From Nipponacmea schrenckii (Eukaryota; Mollusca; Gastropoda; Lottiidae): 64,000 nt of DNA. The translations under genes were made by a program, and so were the position numbers. The notes beneath the pieces were generated by a model. The model saw only the letters and a list, made by a program, of their open reading frames with translations, made no database searches and had not been told where the DNA came from. Location: positions 10,974,001-11,038,000 of the forward strand of contig JAUJPP010000011.1 in NCBI GenBank assembly GCA_030562195.1. Reading direction: 5' to 3'. Of this stretch, positions 1 to 11,404 are shown one piece after another. Within the stretch, counting starts at the first letter, position 1. Each line of letters opens with the position of its first letter.

Positions 1-114
1 AATATTAGCTAAACTCCCATATTTTAAGCTTGAGGTTTTTCAGATATTATGAACAAATATTTTTTTTTATTACAGCAGCTGTTTGCAATTTATAACACTC
101 TGTATTAAACTTAC

Positions 115-318
115 AAATTTGTTTTGAATCCCTTTATCATTATTAATTTTTTTAATTCTGTTAGTGCATCCATCGAGGAGAAAGGGAATTCATTATCCAG
201 TGATTCTTCCTCATTTATTATTACCGGTATCATTTTTAGCATTCTTGTAATCAATATTGAATTTCTTTTCACTATCTCTTTAACCTCTTGAAACTCTCTC
301 AACAGCATAGCTCTATTA
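115..318 (-). pseudogene. DUF4806-like exon, interrupted by a transposon
   Basis: On the minus strand an open stretch of about 67 codons ends at a good splice donor (GTAAGT, complement of 109-114). It reads as a helical segment (LLREFQEVKEIVKR) followed by a motif like FPFSSMDALTELKKL, which resembles the start of DUF4806 domains found in many invertebrate proteins. At its 5' side the exon runs directly into the 319-3609 transposon. If that element and one TTA copy are removed, the frame continues for a few more codons into 3613-3619, where a splice acceptor (TTTTGTAG) is found. So the transposon appears to have landed about 10 bp inside the exon. The downstream exons would lie outside the window. 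The family call rests on a short segment and is tentative. It could also be an old TE-borne ORF. Confidence 0.4.
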
Positions 319-555
319 AGGCGGGCGTCCACTTGAGAGTTTTCTAGCACGAGTTCGCTCTCCGAGAGTAACTCGCGAGTGGAAGGTATTTTGCGAGCAA
401 CAGTTAGACAGTCACAACCAACTCTCGATATAACTGCTGAGAGCGATTTCTCTCAAGTGGAAGGGGGTCTCCTATAAAATGTCAGGTATTCTAACCCAAC
501 TGTCGATAGAACTGCAGCGAGTGATTTTCTGTCAAGTGGAAGGGAGTCTGCTACA

Positions 556-1912
556 CAGGGGCGTAGCTACCGGGGGGGGGGTGTGGGGGGGGTCGGTAAA
601 ACGCGGAATCGGTCGGTAAAAAGGGGGGTCATGGATGGAACCGTCGGTAAAACGCGGAATCGATCGATTAAACCGATTAATTAACCTAAAAAGTCAAAAC
701 ATTGAGTTGGTTATGATCGGTCGATAAAAGACGGCAAGGTGGGACCGTCGGTAAAACCAATTAACCTAAAAAGTAAAAACCTTGTGTTGGTTATGATTTT
801 ATCAGTAAATTGTCAACATTAAAAGTATTTTTTTTTTACTGAAACTACCGGAATCGGTCGGTATAAGTTGGTTATGACTGGAGTCTTCGGTAAAACCGAT
901 TGGTTAACCGATACCCTTTTTATTGGTAAGCTGTTCGTTATTTGAATTTGTCGGTAAAACGCGGAATTGGCCGATAGAAGAAGGTCATAGATGGAGCCGT
1001 CGGTAAAACCGATTTGTTAACCGAAAGAGTGAAAACCTTGTGTCTCTTAAGATGTTATCGGTAAACCGTTCGTCTACATTAAAGTGATTTTTACTAAACT
1101 TGTCGATAAAACGCGGAATCGGTCGATAATAGACGGTCATGGATGGGAAATAGAGCCTTCAGTAAAACCGATTGGCTGACCGAAAGTGTGGAAACCTTGT
1201 GTCAGTTATGATGTTATCGGAAAACTGTTCGTCTACATAAAAAGTGATTTTTACTGAACTTGTCGGTAAACCGCAGAATAGGTCGAAAAAGGCTATATAA
1301 AACATATGGTTGTCCGACGAAAATTGATAATTTTGACCGGTGGAAACGACTTCCAAAATCGCGTCAGATGTATTTTCCGGGTTTCCTAGTTTGTAAAATT
1401 TTCAGGGGGAGAACAGCCGAAACCAATCCCCCCCCCCCCATGTCGGTAAAACGCAGAATAGGTCGAAAAAGGACATAGAAAACATATGGTTTTCTGATGA
1501 AAATTGATAATTTGGACCAGTGGAAAAGACTTCCAAAATCGCGTCAGATGTATTCTCCGGGTTTCCAAGTATGTAAAATTTTCCGGGGAAGGACCCCCGA
1601 ACCCCCCGCCACTGCAAGGGCCGAATACGAAGGCCTTTGGCCTGCAGGGCTTGCCTTGGAAAAATCACCTTTCAGTCCCCCCTCTCAGGCATATTCTAGA
1701 TACACCCCTGATTGATATGGTTTTCTTAGGTTTAGGATTTGCTTTAACGATGGATTTCGTTCGTGTATAATGTATATACTTAAAAGTGCGAGTAAGTTAT
1801 TTTTGCCCCGGGAAGAACACGTGTTCGTCGGTAAAACTTTGACGTTACACGTGTTCGTCGGTAAAACTTAGACGTTACACCCCCCAGTCAAAATGGTCAC
1901 GCTACGCTCCTG
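556..1912. mobile_element. Non-autonomous hAT element, perfect 8-bp TSD
   Basis: The element starts CAGGGGCGTAGCTACC and ends in the inverted partner GGTCACGCTACGCTCCTG. It is flanked on both sides by CTGCTACA (548-555 and 1913-1920). The CAGGGGCGTAG terminus and the 8-bp duplication are hallmarks of hAT transposons. The interior has no credible gene. It is built from degenerate copies of a TCGGTAAAACGCGGAAT unit. G and C homopolymer runs lie next to the start and within it. It sits inside the Harbinger-like element, so it is the younger insertion. Confidence 0.85.
590..1640. repeat. Degenerate internal tandem repeats of the hAT element
   Basis: The motif TCGGTAAAACGCGGAAT recurs through the element, for example near 643, 951, 1083, 1258 and 1438. 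Spacings settle at about 175-180 bp towards the right. Each unit also carries blocks resembling AACCTTGTGTCGGTTATGA and GTGATTTTTACTGAACTTG. The last two units (about 1258-1437 and 1438-1617) are the most alike. Short open frames here follow the repeat periodicity and are not genes. Confidence 0.7.
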
Positions 1913-1920
1913 CTGCTACA

Positions 1921-3100
1921 AACTATCGAATACAAATTTCTGTTTGAGAGTGCTCTCAAAGAATAGAACAGTGTTCTATTTCTGCGAGAACTGTCAGTTT
2001 TTATAAACAAGCCTGTCATATTTTTCACAACAAAATCAGTCTGAACTAGAATTGCTTACAGTTATGAACGTATTTCGAGAGCCTTAAAATATTATGTAGG
2101 CTAAATTTGCAATGACCTACATCTAGACAATATATTGAATATCATTTGACCTAGTTTTCAAAGTCATAAACTAATTAGGTCACACCTTCCGTAACGGTTA
2201 AAGATGGCGAAAATATGAAAATTATCAATTTTTGCTGTATTTAAGTAAACTTATCTCTATGAATTTTTTAAGTAAACCAAATTATAAAAATACCTACTCG
2301 TAGACATTATATTGAATATTATTTGACCTAATTTTCAAGGTCATAGATTAAGTGGGTAACACCTTTCGTAGCCGTTAAAGTGACCTTATTTTGAAAAAAT
2401 CGAAATTTGAATAATTCGAAAAAAATACGAAATTTAAAAATCGGTCTCCAAGAAAAGGTAGATAATGATACAATGTATCTATGTGCTAATTTTCATCGAA
2501 ATCGGTCTATCAATAGTGTCTGAATTTCGGCTTTAAGAATTGTAACGAAAATTCAAAATGGCGGCCGATATGGCAGCTTGACCTAATTATTTAGGTCAAA
2601 TCAATTACTATTGACAAGTTATTTATAAAACAGTTTTCACTTTTCACCTAACAGTTATAGACCGGAAGTTACGTAATTATGTCATTTGAGGCTAAACCTG
2701 AAGTCGAATTTTATTTTTCAAAATTTTTCAAAAATTATAATCATATCGCTTATCAACTGGTAAAGTTTCAAAATTTTACCATTTACATTACACGAGAAAT
2801 CACGGTCTGATATTTTTGATGATGACCCTTGAATATTGAATTGCAAACCGTGGGTAAAAGATTTAACCGAATTGCATAAAACCTATAATTGTAAGTTGAC
2901 AAATACATTGAAGTTTTCAAATCTGATAAACCGATCGAAATCGAACTGAAAATAAACTTGCTAAAGCGAAAAAAACCTTCCGGTTTAGTTTTATTTGATA
3001 ATAGAAATTATTCTAAGATCAACTGTAGATTTAGAATTTCTGTACCTTTTACCAGTTTGTCGGCAAACTCATCCAAGAATCGCAACAAAAAAAATATAAT
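1921..3100. other. Transposon interior without a recognisable gene
   Basis: This part of the Harbinger-like element holds a weak duplication of about 180 bp: GACCTA-rich text near 2105-2220 is repeated at about 2282-2390 with the theme ACACCTTCCGTAACGGTTAAAG. No convincing ORF is seen. Confidence 0.4.
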
Positions 3101-3108
3101 AATCGCGT

Positions 3109-3280
3109 GAAGAGATTGAGCACCTCATTACAGTATATGGAAGTCGTCCTGTGCTTTGGGATGTTCAATCGACTGAGTTTCGAGACAAGCAGAAAAAGAA
3201 CAATGCATGGAAGACTTGGCCGAGTCAGTACAAAAAGACATTTCCTCGTTCAATCCAGGACCTAACCCAGACCTTGTGCA
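3109..3280 (+). pseudogene. MADF-domain protein remnant
   Basis: Reading from 3109, the frame gives EEIEHLITVYGSRPVLWD and then a basic stretch with FRDKQKKNNAW. This is the first half of a MADF (Myb/SANT-like DNA-binding) domain, with its conserved leading hydrophobic-acidic helix, LWD motif and AW pair. After AW the frame breaks. The continuation, LAESVQKDISSF, is in another frame from about 3207, so at least one frameshift separates the halves. MADF and Myb-like proteins are the usual second gene of PIF/Harbinger transposons, which agrees with the element's TTA duplication. The copy is too short and broken to act. Confidence 0.6.
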
Positions 3281-3651
3281 CTCTTGTTTTCTTTTTCATC
3301 TTTCCATTGATTATAAATATAGCCGCAGCAATTCGTTTTTTCTTGGACAACATTTTCCAATTGTAAATCAAACACGCAATATGTCAGGCAACTCGCACGC
3401 CCTTCCCACGAGCAGCTCGCGAATGTAATTGACTCTCAGGTGGAAGGACACTTGAAAGTTTCTCGCGATAGTTGATAGCACAAACTCTCTGATAGTAACT
3501 CGCAATAAAATTTACTCTCAATCCCTCTCAAATGGAAGGAGCCCTGAAAGTTCTCTCGAGAGTAACTCGCGAAGACTAGCAGAATAAACTGTCAAGTGGA
3601 AGCCCGCCTTTAGACACATCTACAAAATTATTATAATAAACACAGACTTGA

Positions 3652-3735
3652 CACAATAATAATAATTTAATAATAATAATAATAATAATGTATAATAATA
3701 ATAATGTATAATAATAATAATGTATAGTAATAATC
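3652..3735. repeat. AAT/TAATAA microsatellite
   Basis: Runs of AAT trinucleotides, interrupted by repeated ATGTATAATAATAATA units, lie just outside the right end of the Harbinger-like element. Confidence 0.85.
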
Positions 3736-4912
3736 ATAAAAATTATAATAATGGAAGATTCACGTGAGTCTTGATAGTATTTTTTGTAAAATTGTATAGG
3801 TAAAACTTGATATAAGATTAAAGGTGTAACTAAATAGTCCTGAAAAGGATTCGAGAATTAAAAATAAACGTTCCTTTAAAGATAAATTTTCATATTTTTT
3901 TTTAGAACTAGCAATTGAGGCACTGCGATTGTAAGCTGCAGAACGGCGAGAACTTCACCAAATATAGAGTTAACATTATAATAATGATAACTTTATTAAA
4001 CACCCAGATGCACGGGGCAATCTTCCCTGAGATCTTTCTATAAAACTACAATAACATATTTACAAACCTACATACAACTACAATAACATATTGACAACAA
4101 AAACAAAAAACCAAAAAAAAAAACTACAATAACATATTTACAAAATGATAAAAAAAAAAAAAATACAATAACATATATATGGTTAAAAAGATGTATAGAA
4201 ATAACCAGTCTCTGCATTCAAAGAATTGACAATGATTTAATTTTTGAACTAAGACTTCGAGTTTGCTTGTGACGTTAGACTAAGTCTTTAATTTAGATTA
4301 TAAAGTACACAACACAAAACCTTCTCCTAAAAAAAAAGAAATCATTCTCTGGAAATTTCAATTTAACTGCCAAAAAGACATTTTTACAAACAATTCACAA
4401 AGGAAAGCGATTTTTCACAGGTAATAATTATGACATTATGTTTTTTATTTTGTGTATTTCTGTTTAATTTTTCGGATTTTAGTTTTTTAAGTTCCGGTTT
4501 TAATATCTTTCCAAATGTCGAGATTTAAACTTCTTGGAAACTGAATACAGCAATAAGCTCTTAAATAATATACTTTTCACAATTTTCTGAACGTTTTCAT
4601 TTCTCAAGAGAGAAATAAAAAAGAAAACTAAATGATAAAATAACCATTGTATTGCAGTCTAAATAACAATCAATTTGAAGTATTTTTAGCAAATATAATA
4701 AACAACTAATATAATCATTCAGTTATTCATAACCAATTTATTCTTACACTTAATAAAACTTCTTTTTCATTTTGATTATAAACAAACTGTATTTAGAAAC
4801 AAACAGATTTTATAATGGAAAAACACATACTAAGTTTCATGAAGAAAAGATAAAAAGATGCGTTGAAATACGCTCAATGGCAGCCATACTAAAGATTCGG
4901 TCCCCTCAATTT
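3736..4912. other. AT-rich intergenic stretch, no gene seen
   Basis: No supported coding region. Around 4040-4180 a short unit, ACTACAATAACATATTTACA, recurs about four times between A-rich runs. The rest is low-complexity AT-rich sequence. Confidence 0.5.
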
Positions 4913-5400
4913 ATTTTAGTTTAATTATTTATCTCGCCTAAAAATTATCCAATCATCACCAAAATCAATAGCAACCCTCTTTGTTATGCCATTTACCCAC
5001 ATACAAAAAAATAAAAAAGATCGGGTGAAAATTGTAGCCTGTAGAGTGAGTACAAGATGGTGACCCTCATTTCGCTAATTTACTCTTAAGTTTTATTCTA
5101 TATCTCGGCCAAAATTTATCTTATCGTCACCAAAATAAATAGCAATCCTCTTTGTTATGCCATTAACCCACATACCAAAAATAAAAAAATAAAATTGTAG
5201 CCTGTTGAGTGAGTACAAGATGGTGACCCATCATTTCGCTAATTTTCACTTACCATTTTGCTATAGCTCGGCCAAATCCGATTATAACCAAAATCAATAG
5301 CGATCCTCTTCGCTATGCCATTAACCCACATACAAAAAATAGATCGAATGAAAATTGTAGCTTAGGGAGTGAGTACCGGACGGACGGACACAAAACCTCA
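4913..5400. repeat. Three imperfect tandem copies of a 160-170 bp unit
   Basis: The theme TATCTCGGCCAAAATTATC, then CACCAAAATCAATAGCAA, then CTCTTTGTTATGCCATTAAC, then GAAAATTGTAGCC, occurs three times (starts near 4930, 5101, 5263), with periods of about 171 and 162. The last copy ends in GGACGGACGGACAC. The same type of ending marks the core-repeat elements at 37.5 and 47.2 kb, so this may be a relative of that family. Confidence 0.75.
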
Positions 5401-5519
5401 TTTAACCAAGCCCAGAAATTAATTGCCACAGCCAACCTAACCTTTCCTAGCTCCAAGATCATCTTCACATGTGTGCCTATCTCCAATAAAATCTCTAAGA
5501 AAGCGCAGCAGAATCTCAG

Positions 5520-6603
5520 ACATTCAACGATATGATGATGAACTCCGACACTGAGAACGCAAAAATCCTGTCACCCTACGAAGAAAAATTCGAACCAGTT
5601 GATAATATTCATTGGTCTCCGGAAACAGCCAACAATATCTACTTGTTTTGGATACGCCAGCTTCAAGCACCGGGCAAGTCTTTAAACCAACTACTGGGGA
5701 TAAAAATATTGAGTCGTTAACTTGAGCCGAAAAATTCTCACACCCCTCCAGCATTCAATCTTAGACCGTGGACTGAAATTTATTCCGACTCCTAAACTAC
5801 CTAACCTTGATTATCTTCAACCGTCTATTGAACGATTTCAACGTAATCTCAGTTGCACATACTTTTTTCGAAACCACCCCCACGTGGTGCTAGAGCAATG
5901 TTTATTCCTAAATCCACGTGGAAACCACCTAAAACCGCCATCCATCCAGAAATATTAAACGTATTTACAAGTATGAATAACCAAATATCAAATCTTTCCA
6001 TAACACACGAGAAGCCTAATCTCACACGAGTAGAACGTGAAGCGTTAAATTTACTTAAAAAAGAGGATAGCATTGTAATTAAAAAGAGTGACAAAGGTTC
6101 ATGTTGCGTTATATTAAATAGGGAAGATTACATTTTAGAAGCCAGTTCAATTAAATAACCCTAAACACAATGCAATTTTACCGGAGCCAATTTTTAAAGA
6201 AGCATCTAATATGATAAACAATATTCTTGCCGATTTAGTTAAAACTAGTCATTTAAAACCGAAACAATATGACTATCTTTCTGCAAAACCTGATTGCCGT
6301 GAGATACACTTTGCCTAAAATCCATAAAAATCCTGCTAAGGATTGGTTTATGCCTAATATAATCCCTAATGGACGCCCCTTCATACGCAAACCTTTTCAT
6401 GGCAGAGTGGGAACGTGAGGTATTACCCCTCTGTCCATTTGACCCACTTTTTATGGACGCTTTTTAGATGACGTTTTCTTGTTTGGATTTACTCCATGGA
6501 ACAATTTTGGCAATTTTTAAAATTCTCAACAACCACCACCCGTCCATCGAACTAATGGCCAACGTCAGCCACAAAAGCGTTGATTTTCTCGATACCACTG
6601 TAC
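5520..6603 (+). pseudogene. Penelope-like element: N-terminal region and start of RT
   Basis: Several frames together read as a Penelope-like polyprotein. LSRKILTPLQHSILDRGLKF followed by IPTP lies near 5723. FIPKSTWKPP and an EREALNLLKKEDSIVIKKSD block lie at 5895-6100. A GRPFIRK segment is near 6373 and a FLDDV-like segment near 6463. SVDFLDTTV, near the end of the RT core, is at about 6574. These are typical conserved blocks of Penelope RTs, which use a GIY-YIG nuclease to insert. The ORF has several stops and frameshifts. It stops being Penelope-like exactly at the TTAA (6604-6607) where a piggyBac is inserted, and resumes at 12502. Confidence 0.8.
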
Positions 6604-7129
6604 TTAACCCTTTGAAGACTGGTGTAGTTCTAAAACAACACTATTCTAAACCAGACATAAAATTACAATGTTATACATTTTATCATTTTGTACCATATAT
6701 GCATAGTATACAACATATTTACCAGTTAAATATATCCCCAAAAGGTTACTGGGTTCGAAAAGTCACGTGTCACTTGACATTGTCCAGAAGCCTAGGTCAA
6801 ATGACATTTTCTCCACGGTCCTGATATCAACAAATTAAGGTATAGTTAATCTAAATTTTAACTTTTTCTAATGAAAATTATATATTATTGAAGATTTAGA
6901 TTTTGTGCTTCTATGTATATAAACACACATTCTTTCTAATAATGTTACCATGGAGAAATAACCACATCAATGTTCGTGTTGTTTGTGAACAACATCCGTC
7001 AAATGTGGCAAAAAATGAATACTCTTATGTGCATGCATTGCAAGTATTTCATGCACTTTTACTAAGATTGGGTGAAAGCTTAGTCTTAAAACTTTTAACC
7101 CTTTTAAATACAAATAATTCTGATTTCAG

Positions 7130-8497
7130 ATGCTACAGAAACAGGAACTGTCTAGGGACGAAGTTGTTAAAATCATATACCTACCCGAAGGTGATGTTTC
7201 AGATATTGGCGAACCATCTGATGATGAAGCTGATGGTTGGCTTTCGGACACTTCTGATGAGTCCTCTGTAGATTTAGAACCACAGAAACTATGTACAGTA
7301 TGCAACGGTACGGAAAAGAACCTGGAACAAGTTCTAATCAAATTGAACAATTTATAGGGATACATATATTAATGGGTATATTCAACGTTCCTCAGTACAG
7401 AATATTTTGGGAAAATCCAACAAGATTTGCACCTATAGCTGATTTTATGTCCAGAACTGTATTCGATCGGCTACGAACCTCAATTCATTTTAATGACAAT
7501 ACACAGATGAAGCCCCGTGGTGATGTAGAGTATGACCGTCTTTTCAAGATCCGCCCTCTCATTGATAGCCTTCGAGAGAATATGAAGAAGACTGAGCCAG
7601 AAGAGAAACACAGCATCGATGAGCAAATGGTGCCTTTTAAGGGAAGAAGTCACATTAAGCAATACATGCCAAAAAAAACACATAAATGGGGATTTAAAAT
7701 ATTGACACGATGTGGTGTATCTGGTTTGATTTATGATTTTGAAGTTTATGTTGGTCAAGGTTCGGTTCCTGATAAAGGTCTAGGTGTATCTGGTGATGTT
7801 GTTGTCCGTCTGGTTGAAAGTCTGGATCCAACTTTTAACCATAAAGTGTATTTTGATAACTGGTTTACGTCGATGGATCTCATGGTTCGATTACAAGATA
7901 TGGGGATTTGGGCAATTGTTACTGTTCGAAGAAACAGGCTCAAGGGATGCATAATGATGACTGACAAAGAACTTATGAGCACTGGCAGGGGTTCAATTGA
8001 TTATCGAAGTGAACGAGAGGGTCGTTTTATAGCTGTTGAATGGGCTGACAACAAAGTTGTTAATCTTCTTTCTTCATTTTGTGGTGTTGAACCAATGTCT
8101 GAATGTAGGCGATGCAACATGATACAGTTCAAAGACCTGCTATTGTTGCTGAATATGTAAAATATATGGGTGGTGTGGATTTGTCGGATATGTTGATTGA
8201 ATTGTACAGGATCAATATAAGAAGCAATCGTTGGTACCTTCGCCTGTTCTATTATTGTATTCGATACAGCAGTGAATAATGGTTGGCTATTGTACAGGCG
8301 CCACTGTTATCAACTTAACCAACCTCACATGATATTATTGCCTTTCCGGAGTCAAATTGATGATGCTCTTATGCTGGCTGGAAAGTCTAAGAAGCGAGGA
8401 ACAGGCCGCCCACTTTCACCTCTGCTGCCCACCAAGAAATCGAAGTCAGCAGTACGTCCAGTGTATGATGTCAGATACGATCAGTCATTGGCCCCAG
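7130..8497 (+). pseudogene. piggyBac transposase, N-terminal and catalytic part
   Basis: An acidic leader (about 7130-7270, rich in D, E and S) is followed in another frame by the DDE_Tnp_1_7 catalytic domain from about 7320. The hallmark blocks are visible: IDEQMVPFKGR (first Asp, about 7615), VYFDNWFTS (second Asp, about 7850), WADNKVVNLLS (third Asp, about 8040) and KYMGGVDLSDM (about 8160). Transposition would be by cut and paste at TTAA. The N-terminal half of the domain is shortened. There are frameshifts near 7300, 8130 and 8265, and the sequence then runs into the ISL2EU end after a DVRYD-like and HWPQ segment. The missing Cys-rich C-terminus is found at 11840. Family certainty is high; function is lost. 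Confidence 0.88.
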
Positions 8498-8640
8498 TAT
8501 TCTCCACTTGCAGCAAACAGAGTTATGCGCCCCTTGTAGAGTTATCTTTCCTTGAATACGGGTAACGTCAAAGGCCTACTTTCGTTTTTAGTTTTAGCGG
8601 CGCGAAATTTTAAAGCTTCTTTAGGGATTTGTAAGACAAA

Positions 8641-9986
8641 TGATGGATTTTAATGCAAACACAACAACAGAAGACATTCTTAATCTTAAAAAAAGTGAAA
8701 TTCAAGAGTTTTTACGAAAACATAATGCTAAAATAAGTGGATCTAAGCAAGAATTAGCCTTGAGCGTTGGATACAAATCAAAATTTGTTTACACAACGGC
8801 AACAACAGTGCCCCGATAACCACGGTCTCGATAATGTTAATAAATCAACATCAAGCGAAGAAGCTGGCAAGGATGATCGGAAGATTCCTGATTATAAGGA
8901 AACTCTTAGTGGCTGGACTAGTAATTTGCAACATCTACCCAACATTTCACATAAAGATCTCGAATCTTATCTCCTTCACAGTAGTCATCGCACAAACGAC
9001 AAACAAAAAATGAATTGTTATAGACAGTATGTCCGCGGTTTCAATTTCTATAAGGAAGGTTACATTCATAGTTTAATGGTCAATAAAGTGAACGAAAACT
9101 ACGTTTTTATAAGATCTGAGTGTTTTCCTTCGATGAAAAAAGGTACCTACAGTCAGTGGATTCTGTGTAGAGTAGGCCAAGGCCTAATGGATAAAACACA
9201 GATTCTGAAAGCTGGTTGCACATGTCCTGCTGGATATGAGACACTGTATATTTTATTTCCTTTTTATCATATTTATTAAAAAAAAGAACGAAGTCGGGCT
9301 GCTTGAATAACGAGTATAGGCTTTAAGTATGTTGGCCGACAATTTACGGGGAATTACTTTTGTTTGAGTTAAACAAATCTGATAAAATAACTACAGAACA
9401 TAGCTCGCAATTTAACTTCATCTACAAGTTGCTTTGTTTAGTGCCGTTTTTATCCCAATTTGCCGACATTACGACTTAAAACACAAGTGTTATCCCCTAA
9501 ATTTTCTTTTTTTTCAGGCTAGGTGAGGGGTGTACGCATGTTGCCGGTCTGCTGTTTGCCATGGAGGACACACATAAGAGGCAAGAAGAAATTCCAGTAA
9601 CTTCAAAACCTTGTCAGTGGAACAAACCTAGTAAACGGAAACGCACAAACGATACTGTTGACAAGATGGCATTTAAGAAATACGGAAAGCAGTCATGTGA
9701 GAAGAAGTTAGAGAAGGAATATCCGATTATTAACAATGATTCTTTTTTCAAATCGCTCACAGGTAAACTTGCAAAAAATGGCTCAAACTGCGCCTTGCTA
9801 CATTTAGTTGAACCAGAACCAGATCATGTTCCGGTTGAAAGCGATTTAAATGTCGGGCTTTATGAAGTTGTAATTACTTCAGGTATTTTCCAAAGAAAAC
9901 AGAATTCCTGCATTATATATCTAGGTGCTGATTACATGACAAATACGAAACCTCCTTATATTCCTCAATTGCTTAAAATTTATTAA
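8641..9986 (+). pseudogene. SAP-SWIM protein (YqaJ-nuclease family), truncated
   Basis: From ATG 8641 the frame gives ILNLKKSEIQEFLRKHNAKI, a SAP-like DNA-binding motif. A frameshift and TGA near 8762 follow, then a second frame (8767-9233) with a conserved YVRGFNFYKEGYIHS block and CTCPAG. Exon 2 (9518-9986) supplies LGEGCTHVAGLLFAMED, completing a SWIM zinc finger (CxC...CxH). The intron 9234-9517 ends in a normal TTTTTTTTCAG but begins ATATGAG, not GTATGAG, so the donor seems mutated. In this family a YqaJ exonuclease domain follows. Here the sequence ends next to the MITE at 10000 and no nuclease motifs are found. The family assignment comes from domain order. Confidence 0.72.
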
Positions 9987-9999
9987 AACGCAAATTTAA

Positions 10000-10368
10000 A
10001 GGGAAACTATCCTCTATTTAATCGATGATTCATCTAATAGATTGTGTTTTCCTCATCTCAACCCACCCAGCAAAAAAGATTTTTGATTTCTGTAACCCGA
10101 GTTATGCCCTTTAATTCGCGCAGGATGTGACGTCAATTCTGGTCTAGTCGCAAATACCCAGACGTAAATGAAAACTGCGCAAATCACAATCAGACTGGTC
10201 ATTTACGTCTGGGTATTTGCGTCTAGACCAGAATTGACGTCACATCCCGTGTGAATTACAGGTCATTACTCGGGTTACAGAAATCAAATTTTATTGTTGA
10301 TAGGTGGGTTGAGATGAGGAGTGCACAATCTATTAGATGAATCATCGAATATAGAGGATAGTTCCCCT
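10000..10368. mobile_element. Long-hairpin MITE with TTAA duplication (Kolobok-like)
   Basis: A 369-bp element is almost entirely an inverted repeat: arms of about 180 bp around a short spacer near 10185. The ends are AGGGAAACTATCC and GGATAGTTCCCCT, with TTAA on both sides (9996-9999, 10369-10372). TTAA targets with AGGG-type ends fit Kolobok (piggyBac is the alternative). Both arms carry a perfect TGACGTCA palindrome (10128-10135, 10235-10242). A diverged single-arm relative is at 48833-48900. Confidence 0.85.
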
Positions 10369-10595
10369 TTAACCAAAATGTTGAATTGCACGTCAAATTC
10401 TTAGGCCAAAAATGTGTACTGTACAGAGAGTTTTTATGCATAAGTTTGAATGTGAAAATAAATAATTGTCAATTTCAGATGCATAATAATTATTAAAATA
10501 AAATCACAATTATGACACAATTTTATTTAGAATCTATACAACATAGTTAGTTTAAATAACATTCACAAACTGATTTTCATGACATTCACTGATGC

Positions 10596-10799
10596 TTATT
10601 TTACTAAAGGTGGGAGGAAATTTGTCAAAGCAGAACATATGAAGAAAATTTCATTTATCGAGTTGCTTAAACTCAGTGGAATGACTCCGTGCAATATTCG
10701 GAAGTTCTTAATTTGCTCCATCTTCCTTTCAACGTGAATCCTGGCTGATGCAATTCGCCTGGTAAGAGTGACTTCCTCTTTAGATAATTGTTGATCTAA
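10596..10799 (-). pseudogene. DDE_Tnp_4 transposase C-terminal exon
   Basis: The minus strand reads QLSKEEVTLTRRIASARIHV, then ER, FRILHGVIPLSL, NEIFFICSALTNFLPPLVK and stop. This is the C-terminus of a DDE_Tnp_4 (HARBI1-like) transposase, with the catalytic Glu in RIHVER. It closely parallels the end of the better preserved copy at 42834-42966. The segments with the two catalytic Asp residues are missing between here and the THAP exon, so this copy is an internal-deletion derivative. Confidence 0.75.
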
Positions 10800-11404
10800 A
10801 GAACAGAATTTTTATAATTAGGTGGGAGGTCGAAGTAGGGGGGGGGGGCAAAGCCGAGGTAGGCATAGAAACGCCACTGAGCCACGTCCATATTATTTAG
10901 ATTGTAATTATAAAAGTACCTGTGAAATACTCTTGATACGTTCAGCAGAATCTCGTCACTTTTAGTATAATAACTCTCATCGGGTAAACAGCTTTCATTC
11001 TCTAAAAAAAAGAAAATGCACAAAAAATTAAATTCATCTGTTTTTTTACAGATCACTTACTCGCAGCAGGATTAAGAAAAATATTCCAAATTACATACAC
11101 AATTAAAACTGTCAGTTCCATTGGCCAGTTTTCAGTAGGCCCATATTAAACGTTTTGAGTGCGAGCTCAACACACGGAAACCCCCACCCCCTTGTAGGCC
11201 CAGTATTTACAGATTTTGAATTTTGAATTTCTTATTTGATGCGATTTTGAAAGAGAATTGAATCAACTAACCCAATAGCCTAGTAGGCCTATGTCAATAT
11301 TTTTCATTTTTGTTTATACACGTGCATATAGGCCTATACTGTAGTACACCCAGCTAGATCTAGCCCTTCTTAGCACTAAGTAATGAAATAATACATACCT
11401 TCCA

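Larger units (their letters stand above)
319..3609. mobile_element. Harbinger-like DNA transposon with TTA duplication
   Basis: The ends are inverted: AGGCGGGCGTCCACTTGA on the left, and TCAAGTGGAAGCCCGCCT read into the right end. TTA flanks both sides (316-318 and 3610-3612). The first several hundred and last 200 bases carry repeated copies of a TCAAGTGGAAGG-like motif (near 376, 457, 532, 3430, 3528, 3594), a typical subterminal binding-site pattern. A 3-bp TTA target and an internal MADF (Myb/SANT-like) remnant fit the PIF/Harbinger superfamily, which encodes a Myb-like accessory protein. No DDE transposase is visible, so this copy is non-autonomous. It contains a nested hAT element. Confidence 0.65.

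Noticed and set aside
1159..1770. Several overlapping frames of 60-88 codons on both strands
   Set aside because: They follow the degenerate hAT internal repeats and homopolymer runs; no family features.
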